Assembly: GCA_023459095.1 (NCBI GenBank)
Contig: JAEWVQ010000071.1
Coordinates: 1 to 22,104 of the forward strand
DNA length: 22,104 nucleotides
Source of the DNA: Pseudomonadota bacterium
GTDB taxonomy: Bacteria > Pseudomonadota > Gammaproteobacteria > Burkholderiales > Rhodocyclaceae
Direction: 5' to 3'
The stretch's first letter is position 1, and each line of letters opens with the position of its first letter. Below are positions 1 through 5,536 of this stretch, in pieces. A program made the position numbers and the translations under genes. Below the pieces are notes generated by a model, which saw only the letters and a list, made by a program, of their open reading frames with translations, made no database searches and was not told the DNA's origin.

Positions 1-938
1 TGCCACAGCAGGCTGGCCCGCAGGCGCGCATACATCTGGCCACCGGCGCGCAGATCGAGCGCGAGCAGCGCCGACGGATCACGCGCGGCACGGTCGACCG
101 CGACCCCGAACGGGGTGCGGAACACGCTGGCGAAACTGCTGCCGGCGAGGTGCTCGCCGCCCAGTCCGAGCAGGGCGCGCGCCGCGCCGTCGGCGGCGAC
201 GAGTTCGCCGTCGGCGGAGAGCGCCAGCGTGCCCTCCTGCAGCCCGCCGACGCACTCCGCGCGCGGGTGGAAGCCGAACAGGATGTGGCGCGCCTGCTCG
301 GCCTCGAACAGGCGGCGCTCAAGCAGGCGCGCCGCAAGCCGGACCAGGCCCAGCGAATGGCGCTGGTAGTTGCGGTAGTCGGCGGAGATGTCGAGCACGC
401 CGAGCAGTTGCCCGCCCGAATCCATCACCGGCGCAGCACTGCAGGTCAGCACGCCGTTGCACTCGGCGTAATGCTCGCCGCCGAACACCTCGACCGGCGC
501 GCGCTCGATCAGCGCGGTGCCGATCGCGTTGGTGCCGCGCTCGATCTCGCTCCACAGCGCACCGGGCTGCAGCGCCACGCGGTTGGCGCGCCCGACGAAA
601 TCGGGATCGCCCAGCCCGTGCAGGATCAGGCCCTCGGCGTCGGCGAGCAGGACCAGACTGCCCGACGCGCGGATCTGCTCGAACACGTGCTCCATGATGC
701 CGCTGGCGTGGCCGAGCAGGAACTCGCTGCGGGCGCGGGCCTCGGCCAGGCCGGCGCGCCCGGTGTTGCCCGGCTCGCGCACGCCGGTGCTGTCCACCCC
801 ACCGGCGCGGCAGCGCTGCCACGACTCGAGCACCGCCACCGGCAAGCCGCGCTCCGGCATCACGCCGAGTTCGAAGAATTGTCGTCGCGACTCTGCAAGA
901 CGGTGCGCGTGCGCCTCCGTCATCGGAAATTGCCCCAT
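1..938 (-). CDS. AcoR/ExaE-type sigma-54-dependent activator, N-terminal part (partial)
   Basis: The first 312 residues of a regulator whose 3' end lies beyond the window start. The N-terminus carries the 'ESWQRCR' segment (about residues 38-44) that is usual in the AcoR family. A GAF-type sensor domain follows (about 75-215; 'LVLLADAEGLIL', 'RGTNAIGTALIE', 'GVLTCSAAPVMD', 'GQLLGVLDIS'), and then a PAS-like segment (about 225-310). In this family an AAA+ sigma-54-interacting domain and a Fis-type helix-turn-helix come next; both would lie outside the window and are inferred. The start is the ATG at 938, chosen because AAGGAGG lies 5 bases upstream; a second in-frame ATG is at 923. The gene is divergent from a cytochrome c gene that has a -24/-12 promoter, and further such promoters precede exaC and exaA. 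This makes it the likely activator of the alcohol-oxidation genes. The inducer (alcohol or aldehyde) cannot be read from the sequence. Confidence 0.88.
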   Translation of the reverse strand, partial: MGQFPMTEAHAHRLAESRRQFFELGVMPERGLPVAVLESWQRCRAGGVDSTGVREPGNTGRAGLAEARARSEFLLGHASGIMEHVFEQIRASGSLVLLADAEGLILHGLGDPDFVGRANRVALQPGALWSEIERGTNAIGTALIERAPVEVFGGEHYAECNGVLTCSAAPVMDSGGQLLGVLDISADYRNYQRHSLGLVRLAARLLERRLFEAEQARHILFGFHPRAECVGGLQEGTLALSADGELVAADGAARALLGLGGEHLAGSSFASVFRTPFGVAVDRAARDPSALLALDLRAGGQMYARLRASLLW

Positions 939-1010
939 CTCCTCCTCCTTGCCGATCCGCGGTTTTATGTTTTTTTGTTCCCGACCGCGAATGCTCAAAT
1001 ATGGCACGGC

Positions 1011-1049
1011 TGTCCCGAATTGTGGCAACCGCCGTACCGTCTCGTGCCC
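1011..1049. promoter_or_regulatory. Pair of 17-bp operator-like sites upstream of the cytochrome c gene
   Basis: Two 17-base elements, TGTCCCGAATTGTGGCA (1011-1027) and CGTACCGTCTCGTGCCC (1033-1049), lie 22 bp apart start to start. They share five fixed positions (G2, C5, C6, G12, C16) with elements upstream of exaC and exaA. The approximate form is TGTnCCn5GnnACA, an imperfect palindrome. They end about 85 bp upstream of the sigma-54 -24 element at 1135 and sit between the activator gene and its divergent neighbour, where an enhancer for an AcoR-type activator would be expected. Which protein binds here is inferred. A weaker relative lies at 976-992. Confidence 0.6.
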
Positions 1050-1134
1050 ATTGGCCGAAAGCAAGGAGCTTGCCATTGCACCCCGCGGGCGCGGACCGGC
1101 GCCTGCCGCCACCGTTCGACGCAATCGGCAGCGA

Positions 1135-1150
1135 TGGCACGCCGCTTGCA
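1135..1150 (+). promoter_or_regulatory. Sigma-54 (-24/-12) promoter of the cytochrome c-b561 unit
   Basis: TGGCACG, four bases (CCGC) and TTGCA match the RpoN consensus TGGCACG-N4-TTGCW at every fixed position. The expected transcription start is near 1160, leaving a leader of about 50 bases before the GTG at 1213. The region 939-1212 has no gene. It holds an AT-rich patch with a run of T near 970, the operator pair and this promoter. Confidence 0.88.
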
Positions 1151-1212
1151 GTTCCCCCCTTGCCCGGCCCGGTTCGGGCACCTCCGCGACTCAACAACCA
1201 AGGAAACGGAAA

Positions 1213-1668
1213 GTGGGAACAACGACAAGGAAGGAGACCTCCCCCCAACGCACGCGCACCGCCCTCGCCGCCGGCGCCGTGCTCGTGCTCGCGCTCACGG
1301 CCGGCAAGGCCCTGGCCCACGGCGACGTGGTGCCGCAGGCCGTGGACACCTCGAAGCTGGCCGCGCTCGGTGCGTCCTGGCGCGAAGCCAACCCCTACCG
1401 CAACGACGGCGACGCCATCCGCATCGGCGACTCGGCCTACAACCAGAACTGCGCCCGCTGTCACGGCATCGGCGCGGTGTCGGGCGGCATCGCCCCCGAC
1501 CTGCGTGCGCTGCCGCTCGGCGCCGAGGGCGACGAGTTCTTCATTCAACGCATCCGCAACGGCGTATCGCGCAACGGCGCGGTCTACATGCCGCCGTTCG
1601 AGGGCACGCTGACCCAGGAAGCGATGTGGGCGATCCGCGCCTGGCTGGAAACCGTCCATGTCGATTGA
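1213..1668 (+). CDS. pedF: PedF-like cytochrome c-550, electron acceptor of the PQQ alcohol dehydrogenase
   Basis: A 151-residue periplasmic class I cytochrome c. The start is the GTG at 1213, preceded by AAGGAAA about 8 bases upstream. A signal peptide with basic n-region and hydrophobic core (residues 17-31) ends in an Ala-Leu-Ala cleavage site before His36. The haem site is C80-A-R-C83-H84, and the probable sixth ligand is Met126 in 'VYMPPFEG'. The mature N-terminus ('HGDVVPQAVDTSKL') and the segment 'NPYRNDGDAIRIGDSAYNQNCARCHG' region are what I recall of the PedF/ExaB-like cytochromes that accept electrons from PQQ-dependent ethanol dehydrogenases. The gene is separated from exaA, but both have consensus sigma-54 promoters and matching operator sites, so they should be expressed together. 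A second, divergent copy of this cytochrome type lies at 8117-8608. Confidence 0.88.
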   Translation: MGTTTRKETSPQRTRTALAAGAVLVLALTAGKALAHGDVVPQAVDTSKLAALGASWREANPYRNDGDAIRIGDSAYNQNCARCHGIGAVSGGIAPDLRALPLGAEGDEFFIQRIRNGVSRNGAVYMPPFEGTLTQEAMWAIRAWLETVHVD

Positions 1669-1770
1669 ACCCACGCGCCCCCGCCCCCTGAGCGCAGCCG
1701 CGGGCCCGCACGCGGAGCGGCGCACACCGCGCACGGCAGAAAAGCCGTGTTGCGGCGCGGAGCGGGTCCG

Positions 1771-2325
1771 GTGAGCACACCGGCAGTGGAGTGCGAGCGC
1801 GCCGCCTACACCGGCAGCGCGCTCGCGCTCCACTGGCTGCATGCAGGCGTGCTGGCGGCGGCGTTCGCAATCGGCCTGGGCATCGACGCGTTGCCGAAAG
1901 GGGCCGAACGCAGCGCCGCCATCGCCCTGCACAAGTCGCTCGGGGTGGCGGCTCTCGCCCTGGTCGCGCTGCGCCTGGGGTGGCGGCTGCGCCACCGCCC
2001 GGCGGACGACCTCCGCTTCAGCGTTGCCGAGCGCCGGCGCGCCGGACACGGCCATCGCGCCCTGTACGGGCTGCTGCTGGCGACGCCGCTGTGCGGTTAC
2101 CTGTCGAGCAGCTTCACCCCCTACCCGATGCGCGTCTTCGGCCTTGCCCTGCCCAAGGCCGGCTGGCCCGACGCAACCTTGAACGCCTTGTTCAACACCC
2201 TGCACGGGCTGTGCGCGTGGGCTCTGCTGGCGCTGATCGCCGGCCATCTCGCGGTGGTGGTGGTGCACGCCCTGCAGGGCCGACCGGTGCTGCAGCGCAT
2301 GCTGCCCACGCGCCGCCGACGCTGA
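1771..2325 (+). CDS. Cytochrome b561 family membrane protein
   Basis: A 184-residue inner-membrane dihaem-b protein of the prokaryotic cytochrome b561 type. Four hydrophobic segments lie at about residues 18-38, 52-70, 97-113 and 145-167. Histidines placed as haem ligands in this family are present: H21/H24 ('ALHWLHAG'), H54 ('IALHKSLG'), H145 ('NTLHGL') and H159 ('AGHLAV'). I chose the GTG at 1771 because GGAG lies 8 bases upstream and the length fits the family; a GTG at 1747 would add 8 residues without a better ribosome site. It follows the PedF-like cytochrome by about 100 bases (a GC-rich spacer with a GCGGGCCCGC palindrome) in the same direction, so co-transcription is likely. Such proteins pass electrons between periplasmic carriers and quinone. 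Here it could link the alcohol dehydrogenase cytochrome to the respiratory chain, but this is inference. Confidence 0.85.
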   Translation: MSTPAVECERAAYTGSALALHWLHAGVLAAAFAIGLGIDALPKGAERSAAIALHKSLGVAALALVALRLGWRLRHRPADDLRFSVAERRRAGHGHRALYGLLLATPLCGYLSSSFTPYPMRVFGLALPKAGWPDATLNALFNTLHGLCAWALLALIAGHLAVVVVHALQGRPVLQRMLPTRRRR

Positions 2326-2338
2326 GGACACTGAGGAC

Positions 2339-2362
2339 GCGGACGCCCACCCGGGCGTCCGC
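2339..2362. terminator. Perfect hairpin between convergent genes
   Basis: GCGGACGCCC (2339-2348), loop ACCC, and GGGCGTCCGC (2353-2362) form a 10-bp perfect stem in the 52-base gap between the b561 gene (plus) and the DUF779 gene (minus). There is no T-run on either side, so a Rho-assisted or two-way terminator, or an mRNA 3'-end protector, is more likely than a classical intrinsic terminator. Confidence 0.65.
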
Positions 2363-2377
2363 CCCCGTGACCGGCGC

Positions 2378-2755
2378 TCAACGCCCCAGGCGGGCATCCT
2401 CGGCGGCGACCTCGCGCCACTGCGCGTCGTCGAACAGCCGCGAGCGCGTCAGAAAGCGCACCCCTTCCACGCCTTCCAGCGAGAACATGCCGCCACGGCC
2501 GTCGACCACGTCGATCAGCAACTGCGTGTGCCGCCAGTACTCGAACTGCGGCCGGCTGATGTAGAACGGCGCGCCGCCGATCTCGCCGAGCAGGACGTCA
2601 CTGTCGCCGACGATGAACTCGGCACGCGGATAACACATCGGCGCACTGCCGTCGCAGCAGCCGCCGGACTGGTGGAACATCAGCGGACCGTGCCGGCCGG
2701 TGAGCACGGCAATCAAGGCCAGCGCCGCCGGCGTGGCTTCCACTCTCGCAATCAT
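2378..2755 (-). CDS. DUF779 domain protein, aldehyde dehydrogenase companion
   Basis: A 125-residue protein that I recognise as DUF779 by 'RHGPLMFHQSGGCCDGSAPMC' region features: the SGGCCDGS motif with paired cysteines (about residues 35-36) and a further Cys at about 42, then 'FYISRPQFEYW' in the middle. The start ATG at 2755 is preceded by GGGAG 7 bases upstream. DUF779 genes regularly accompany acetaldehyde dehydrogenases of the AcoD/ExaC type. Their biochemical role is not established as far as I know; the conserved cysteines suggest metal or redox chemistry, but that is a guess. It lies downstream of the aldehyde dehydrogenase on the same strand, yet a strong intrinsic terminator separates the two, so read-through must be partial or the gene has its own promoter. 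I see no obvious promoter in the 80-base gap. Confidence 0.88.
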   Translation of the reverse strand: MIARVEATPAALALIAVLTGRHGPLMFHQSGGCCDGSAPMCYPRAEFIVGDSDVLLGEIGGAPFYISRPQFEYWRHTQLLIDVVDGRGGMFSLEGVEGVRFLTRSRLFDDAQWREVAAEDARLGR

Positions 2756-2771
2756 GTGCACACTCCCGGAC

Positions 2772-2798
2772 AAAAAAGGGGTGGCCTGCGGCCACCCC
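2772..2798 (-). terminator. Intrinsic terminator between exaC and the DUF779 gene
   Basis: Read on the minus strand, GGGGTGGCC, loop GCA and GGCCACCCC form a 9-bp perfect stem with a 3-base loop, followed at once by TTTTTT (2777-2772). This is a textbook Rho-independent terminator for the aldehyde dehydrogenase transcript. A second, smaller hairpin (GGCCCG, loop CAAA, CGGGCC, 2804-2819) lies just before it in the direction of transcription. Confidence 0.9.
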
Positions 2799-2835
2799 GA
2801 CAAGGCCCGCAAACGGGCCGCACTGCCGACAGGAC

Positions 2836-4356
2836 TCAGAAGAAGCCGAGCGCTTTCGGGCTGTAGCTGACCAGCAGGTTCTTGGTCTGCTGGTAGTGCG
2901 CCAGCATCATGCGGTGATTCTCGCGGCCGATGCCCGACTGCTTGTAACCACCGAACGCGGCATGCGCCGGATACAGGTGGTAGCAGTTGGTCCACACCCG
3001 GCCCGCCTTGATCGCGCGCCCGAAGCGGTAGGCGCGGTTGCCGTCGCGCGTCCACACCCCGGCGCCGAGGCCGTACAGCGTGTCGTTGGCGATGGCGAGC
3101 GCCTCGTCCTCGTCCTTGAAGGTGGCCACCGACACCACCGGCCCGAAGATTTCCTCCTGGAAGATGCGCATGCGGTTGTGGCCCTTGAACACCGTGGGCT
3201 GAATGTAGAAGCCCTCGGCGAGTTCGCCGCCGAGTTGGGCGCGGCCGCCGCCGGTGAGGCATTCGGCACCCTCCTGGCGGCCGATGTCGAGGTAGGACAG
3301 GATCTTCTCGACCTGCTCGGTGGAAGCCTGGGCGCCGATCATGGTTGCGGTATCGAGCGGGCTGCCCTGCTTGATCGCCTTGACCCGCGCCAACGCCCGA
3401 TCCATGAAGCGGTCGTAGATCGACTCGTGGATGAGCGCGCGCGACGGGCAGGTGCACACTTCGCCCTGGTTGAGCGCGAACAGCACGAAGCCCTCGATCG
3501 CCTTGTCGAAATAGTCGTCGTCGGCATCGGCGACATCGGCGTGGAAGATATTGGGCGACTTGCCGCCCAGTTCCAGCGTCACCGGAATGATGTTCTGGCT
3601 CGCGTACTGCATGATCAGGCGGCCGGTAGTGGTCTCGCCGGTGAAGGCGATCTTGGCGATGCGCGGGCTCGACGCCAGCGGCTTGCCCGCCTCCAGGCCG
3701 AAGCCATTGACCACGTTGAGCACACCCGCCGGCAGCAGATCGGCGATCAGTTCCATCAGCACAAGAATGCCGACCGGGGTCTGCTCGGCCGGCTTGAGCA
3801 CCACGCAGTTGCCCGCCGCCAGCGCCGGTGCAAGCTTCCACGCCGCCATCAGGATCGGGAAGTTCCACGGAATGATCTGCCCGACCACACCGAGCGGCTC
3901 GTGGAAGTGGTAGGCGACGGTGTTGTCGTCGAGCTCGGACAGCCCGCCTTCCTGCGCCCGCAGGCAGCCGGCGAAGTAGCGGAAATGATCGATCGCGAGC
4001 GGCATGTCGGCGGCCAGGGTCTCGCGGATCGGCTTGCCGTTGTCCACCGTCTCGGCATAGGCGAGCAGCTCCAGATTCTGCTCCAGACGATCGGCGATCC
4101 GGTTGAGGATCAGCGCACGCTCGGCGGCCGGAGTGCGCCCCCAGCGCTCGGCGGCGGCGTGGGCCGCGTCCAGCGCCAGATTGATGTCCTCCTCGGTGGA
4201 GCGCGCGACCTGGCAGAACACCTTGCCGGTGAGCGGGGTCACGTTGTCGAAGTACTGGCCGCGCTGCGGCGCGACCCACTTGCCGCCGATGAAGTTGTCG
4301 TAGCGGCTCTTGAACTGGACTTTCGCGCCAGCCTGGCCGGGCAGTGCGTATTGCAT
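2836..4356 (-). CDS. exaC: NAD-dependent acetaldehyde dehydrogenase (ExaC/AcoD type)
   Basis: A 506-residue cytoplasmic aldehyde dehydrogenase of full family length. It should oxidise the acetaldehyde (or other short aldehyde) made by the periplasmic alcohol dehydrogenase to the acid with NAD+. The catalytic nucleophile is Cys301 in 'NQGEVC', aligned with the classical ALDH cysteine; Cys303 lies two residues on. The general base is Glu262 in 'LELGGKSPN'. The Rossmann segments 'PWNFP' (163-167), 'KPAEQTP' (188-194) and 'FTGETTTG' (238-245) and the C-terminal 'IFGPV' motif are intact. The start ATG at 4356 follows AGGAGG with 7-base spacing. A -24/-12 promoter lies about 75 bases upstream on the same strand, with two operator-like sites beyond it, so the gene should be induced with the cytochrome and exaA units. 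An intrinsic terminator follows the stop codon. Confidence 0.95.
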   Translation of the reverse strand: MQYALPGQAGAKVQFKSRYDNFIGGKWVAPQRGQYFDNVTPLTGKVFCQVARSTEEDINLALDAAHAAAERWGRTPAAERALILNRIADRLEQNLELLAYAETVDNGKPIRETLAADMPLAIDHFRYFAGCLRAQEGGLSELDDNTVAYHFHEPLGVVGQIIPWNFPILMAAWKLAPALAAGNCVVLKPAEQTPVGILVLMELIADLLPAGVLNVVNGFGLEAGKPLASSPRIAKIAFTGETTTGRLIMQYASQNIIPVTLELGGKSPNIFHADVADADDDYFDKAIEGFVLFALNQGEVCTCPSRALIHESIYDRFMDRALARVKAIKQGSPLDTATMIGAQASTEQVEKILSYLDIGRQEGAECLTGGGRAQLGGELAEGFYIQPTVFKGHNRMRIFQEEIFGPVVSVATFKDEDEALAIANDTLYGLGAGVWTRDGNRAYRFGRAIKAGRVWTNCYHLYPAHAAFGGYKQSGIGRENHRMMLAHYQQTKNLLVSYSPKALGFF

Positions 4357-4429
4357 GGTGTCTCCTCCTGGTTTGACGGTTGTATCGAGGACCGCCCGCA
4401 GCGCGGGCCGGACATCGCCCCCGGCCTTC

Positions 4430-4445
4430 AGCACGGACCATGCCA
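4430..4445 (-). promoter_or_regulatory. Sigma-54-like promoter of exaC
   Basis: On the minus strand TGGCATG, four bases (GTCC) and GTGCT match TGGCACG-N4-TTGCW with two deviations, and the GG (-24) and GC (-12) pairs are both kept. The expected start is near 4420, giving a leader of about 63 bases before the ATG at 4356. Confidence 0.65.
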
Positions 4446-4498
4446 CCGCGCCACCGCATCGCCGCCCCGTCAGCACCCGATCGCGCCCGCCACCGTGC

Positions 4499-4534
4499 TG
4501 CACCGGTTCGTGACACCTGTTCCGTTTTGCCACA
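4499..4534. promoter_or_regulatory. Pair of 17-bp operator-like sites between exaC and the GAF-PAS gene
   Basis: TGCACCGGTTCGTGACA (4499-4515) and TGTTCCGTTTTGCCACA (4518-4534) keep the five fixed positions seen upstream of the cytochrome c gene and exaA. The centre-to-centre distance is 19 bp here instead of 22. They lie 54-90 bp upstream of the exaC -24 element, and could also serve the forward gene at 4593. Confidence 0.6.
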
Positions 4535-4565
4535 GCGCGACGCAGTGCCAGCTCATGCTGCACCA

Positions 4566-4581
4566 CGGCATGGATGTTGCA
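4566..4581 (+). promoter_or_regulatory. Possible sigma-54 promoter for the GAF-PAS gene
   Basis: CGGCATG, four bases (GATG) and TTGCA match the -24/-12 consensus with two deviations and an intact -12 half. The predicted transcription start would fall at about 4592, directly at the ATG at 4593. If this promoter is real, translation probably begins at a downstream GTG (4656 or 4662). It could also be a chance match. Confidence 0.4.
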
Positions 4582-4592
4582 TTTGGCCCCGC

Positions 4593-5318
4593 ATGCCACC
4601 GCCGCCGCCCTCGCTCCCGCTCACCCCAAGCCTTCCCGCCTGCGGGCGTGTCCATGTGCTGGTGGCGAGCCCAGGCGGCGCCGCTGCCGGCACCGCCGAC
4701 GAGCCGGCCCGCCGCCTGCTCGCCCTGGCCCTGCCGGCGGCCGAGGAACTTCACCGCCTGGCCGGCGACCCCGGTCTGAGCGTGCTGCTCGCCGACGCCG
4801 AGGGCCTCGTGCTCGGCGTCGTCGGTAGCCTCGACATCGCCCACCGCAGCCTGCGTCTGCAACCGCTCACGCGGCCGATGCGCAGCCCTCCACAACGGCT
4901 GTGCCTCACGGAACCGATCGCCGCCACGCCTCACGGTCTGCTCGCCATCGCCAGCGCCTCCGCCCACCGCGCGCATGGCGGCCTCGGCGCACTGCGCGCG
5001 CTGCTCGAGACCACCGCCGCGCTCATCGAACACCACCTCGCCGCACAGGCGCCGGGGGCCTGCTTCGCCCTCCATCTCCACCCCCGGGCCGAACTGCTCG
5101 GCACGCCGCTGGAGGGGCTTGCCGTGTTCGACGCCAGCGGCCACCTGCTCGCCAGCAACCGCACCGCGCGCCAGTGGCTCGCCGCCGACACCACCCGCCC
5201 CTGGTCACAGCGCGCACTGCGCCAACTTGCCCGCAGCCCGGCCGGCGTGGCGCTGTCGCTGCGCGCACGCGACGGCCGCCCGCTCGCCGCCATCGCCCGC
5301 CTGCTGCCGGCGCGCTGA
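4593..5318 (+). CDS. Stand-alone GAF+PAS protein, like an AcoR activator without AAA+ and HTH domains
   Basis: A 241-residue protein related to the sensor half of the activator at 1-938. 'LSVLLADAEGLVLG' (62-75) parallels 'LVLLADAEGLIL' there, and 'HLHPRAELLGTPLEG' (161-175) followed by 'GHLLASNRTARQWL' parallels 'FHPRAECVGGLQEG' and the following PAS-like part. The GAF core is degenerate: the stretch that holds 'RGTNAIGT' in the activator is replaced, the family's 'SWQRCR' segment is missing, and the reading frame ends with no sigma-54 activation or DNA-binding domain. Nothing resembling these follows before exaA. It may be a decaying paralogue, or a ligand sensor or antagonist that pairs with the full-length activator. 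The start is uncertain: the ATG at 4593 gives a proline-rich N-terminus of dubious coding quality, while GTGs at 4656 and 4662 are alternatives. It sits between exaC and exaA, in the same direction as exaA. Confidence 0.7.
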   Translation: MPPPPPSLPLTPSLPACGRVHVLVASPGGAAAGTADEPARRLLALALPAAEELHRLAGDPGLSVLLADAEGLVLGVVGSLDIAHRSLRLQPLTRPMRSPPQRLCLTEPIAATPHGLLAIASASAHRAHGGLGALRALLETTAALIEHHLAAQAPGACFALHLHPRAELLGTPLEGLAVFDASGHLLASNRTARQWLAADTTRPWSQRALRQLARSPAGVALSLRARDGRPLAAIARLLPAR

Positions 5319-5338
5319 GCCGCGTACGCCAACACGAG

Positions 5339-5400
5339 CGTGCCGTCGCGACGCAGCCCGGTGTGCCATTGCGCAACAGCCGGCGTGCCGTTTCGTGACA
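5339..5400. promoter_or_regulatory. Two or three 17-bp operator-like sites upstream of exaA
   Basis: TGTGCCATTGCGCAACA (5362-5378) and CGTGCCGTTTCGTGACA (5384-5400) lie 22 bp apart, the same spacing as upstream of the cytochrome c gene. A third, weaker element, CGTGCCGTCGCGACGCA (5339-5355), lies 23 bp further up and also keeps the five fixed bases. The array ends 43 bp before the -24 element of the exaA promoter, a typical enhancer distance for a sigma-54 activator. Confidence 0.62.
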
Positions 5401-5443
5401 CCCGCTTGGTGACCGCGGCGCCCGGCGGCCCTGCACGCGCCGC

Positions 5444-5459
5444 TGGCACGCCGATTGCA
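5444..5459 (+). promoter_or_regulatory. Sigma-54 (-24/-12) promoter of the exaA operon
   Basis: TGGCACG, four bases (CCGA) and TTGCA form a perfect RpoN consensus. The predicted start is near 5470, with a leader of about 67 bases before the ATG at 5537. The 218-base gap 5319-5536 contains only this promoter and the operator array. Confidence 0.9.
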
Positions 5460-5536
5460 CAAGGCCCACCCATGCGGCATCGAACGCACGCCGCTGCAGC
5501 ACCGCAAACCAACAACATCACGGAGACCACGCACCG

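Noticed and set aside
1002..1017. TGGCACG at 1002 as another sigma-54 promoter
   Set aside because: The -12 half at the right distance (TCCCG) lacks the essential GC pair; the site at 1135-1150 is perfect.
1033..1049. Minus-strand -24/-12 promoter for the activator gene (GGGCACG on the reverse strand)
   Set aside because: The -12 position reads GGTAC without GC; the element fits the operator series better.
319..2397. Long minus-strand open frame across the activator, cytochrome and b561 genes
   Set aside because: It crosses an intergenic promoter region and three recognised genes in other frames and shows no protein motif.
4357..4599. Upstream extension of the aldehyde dehydrogenase to 4599
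   Set aside because: The extra 81 residues contain no family sequence, and the ATG at 4356 has a perfect AGGAGG and matches the usual 506-residue length.
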